Below are positions 63,817 to 64,000 of a DNA stretch of 64,000 bases, piece by piece. Origin of the DNA: Pseudomonas sp. SORT22 (lineage in GTDB: Bacteria; Pseudomonadota; Gammaproteobacteria; Pseudomonadales; Pseudomonadaceae). Under the pieces are notes generated by a model. It was not told the DNA's origin, searched no databases, and saw nothing but the letters and a program-made list of their open reading frames with translations. The stretch's first letter is position 1, and each line of letters opens with the position of its first letter. Position numbers and translations under genes: made by a program. The stretch lies in the NCBI RefSeq assembly GCF_018417635.1, contig NZ_CP071007.1:4836501-4900500 (forward strand), written 5' to 3'.

Positions 63817-64000
63817 ATGATCCGACTTGAAACCATCCTGACCCCCGGCCGTTCCCTTGTGAACGTGCCGGGCGGCAGTAAAAAGCGTGCGCTCGAACAG
63901 ATCGCCAATCTGATCGGCAGAGAAGTGCCCGAGCTGGACACCCAGATCGTGTACGAAGCCTTGATCGCCCGGGAGAAACTGGGCTCCACCGGCTTCGGCA
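63817..64000 (+). CDS. ptsN: Nitrogen-PTS EIIA protein PtsN, 3' end cut by window edge
   Basis: EIIA of the regulatory PTS-Ntr, affecting carbon/nitrogen balance and potassium uptake. Only 61 codons are present, starting MIRLETILTPGRSLVNVPGGSKKRALEQIANLIG, with AREKLGSTGFG at the edge, which leads into the active-site histidine (GVAIPH) just beyond. It begins 12 bases after hpf. Confidence 0.93.
   Translation, partial: MIRLETILTPGRSLVNVPGGSKKRALEQIANLIGREVPELDTQIVYEALIAREKLGSTGFG

Overview
The window is ordinary chromosomal DNA from a fluorescent Pseudomonas, most likely the P. putida group. The reasons are high G+C coding sequence with the usual Pseudomonas codon habits, several copies of the P. 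putida type REP hairpin (core GGAGCGGGCTTGCCCCGC), and a gene order that, from memory, closely follows the P. putida chromosome from ptsN/rpoN round to gts/oprB. I see no phage, insertion sequence, CRISPR array, rRNA or tRNA. Coding density is high and nearly all genes are intact; only oprB (left edge) and ptsN (right edge) are cut.

Left part (1-11.3 kb) is the glucose block. It holds porin OprB, ABC importer GtsABCD, the sensor pair GltR/GtrS, glucokinase and 6-phosphogluconate dehydratase on the minus strand, and a divergent gap-1. A HexR-type operator lies in the edd/gap gap. From 11.4 to 16.9 kb lies an iron/heme block: a Fur box, an ECF sigma factor, a FecR-type anti-sigma, a heme-receptor-like TonB transporter, heme oxygenase HemO and a DUF454 membrane protein. 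Next come a dCache chemoreceptor and a CaiB/BaiF-type protein with an odd domain order.

20.5-27.7 kb is the arginine deiminase block: two divergent arcD copies, then arcA-arcB-arcC and a small DUF5064 gene, with an ANR-type promoter in front of the second arcD. 27.9-35.5 kb is the glycine cleavage block: enhancer-binding regulator GcsR, three upstream binding sites, a -24/-12 promoter, then gcvH-gcvP-sdaA-gcvT. The sigma-54 gene rpoN that this promoter needs is itself near the right end of the window.

35.9-50 kb holds housekeeping genes: a cold-shock protein, an RDD protein, lptF-lptG, pepA, holC, a small unknown, valS, rlmF, an HU protein, yejK, a GIY-YIG protein, an NTF2-like protein, a CynX-type transporter and a FadR-type regulator. 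50.2-64 kb is a long envelope cluster: hisC-hisD-hisG, murA, ibaG, mlaBCDEF on the minus strand, then kdsD-kdsC-lptC-lptA-lptB-rpoN-hpf-ptsN on the plus strand.

I did not find a clearly new multi-gene system. The observations most worth a second look are the permuted-looking CoA-transferase, the structured leader before the chemoreceptor gene, a 28-base palindrome between gtrS and gtsA, the twin arcD genes, the heme receptor without the usual loop histidine, and several long perfect inverted repeats.
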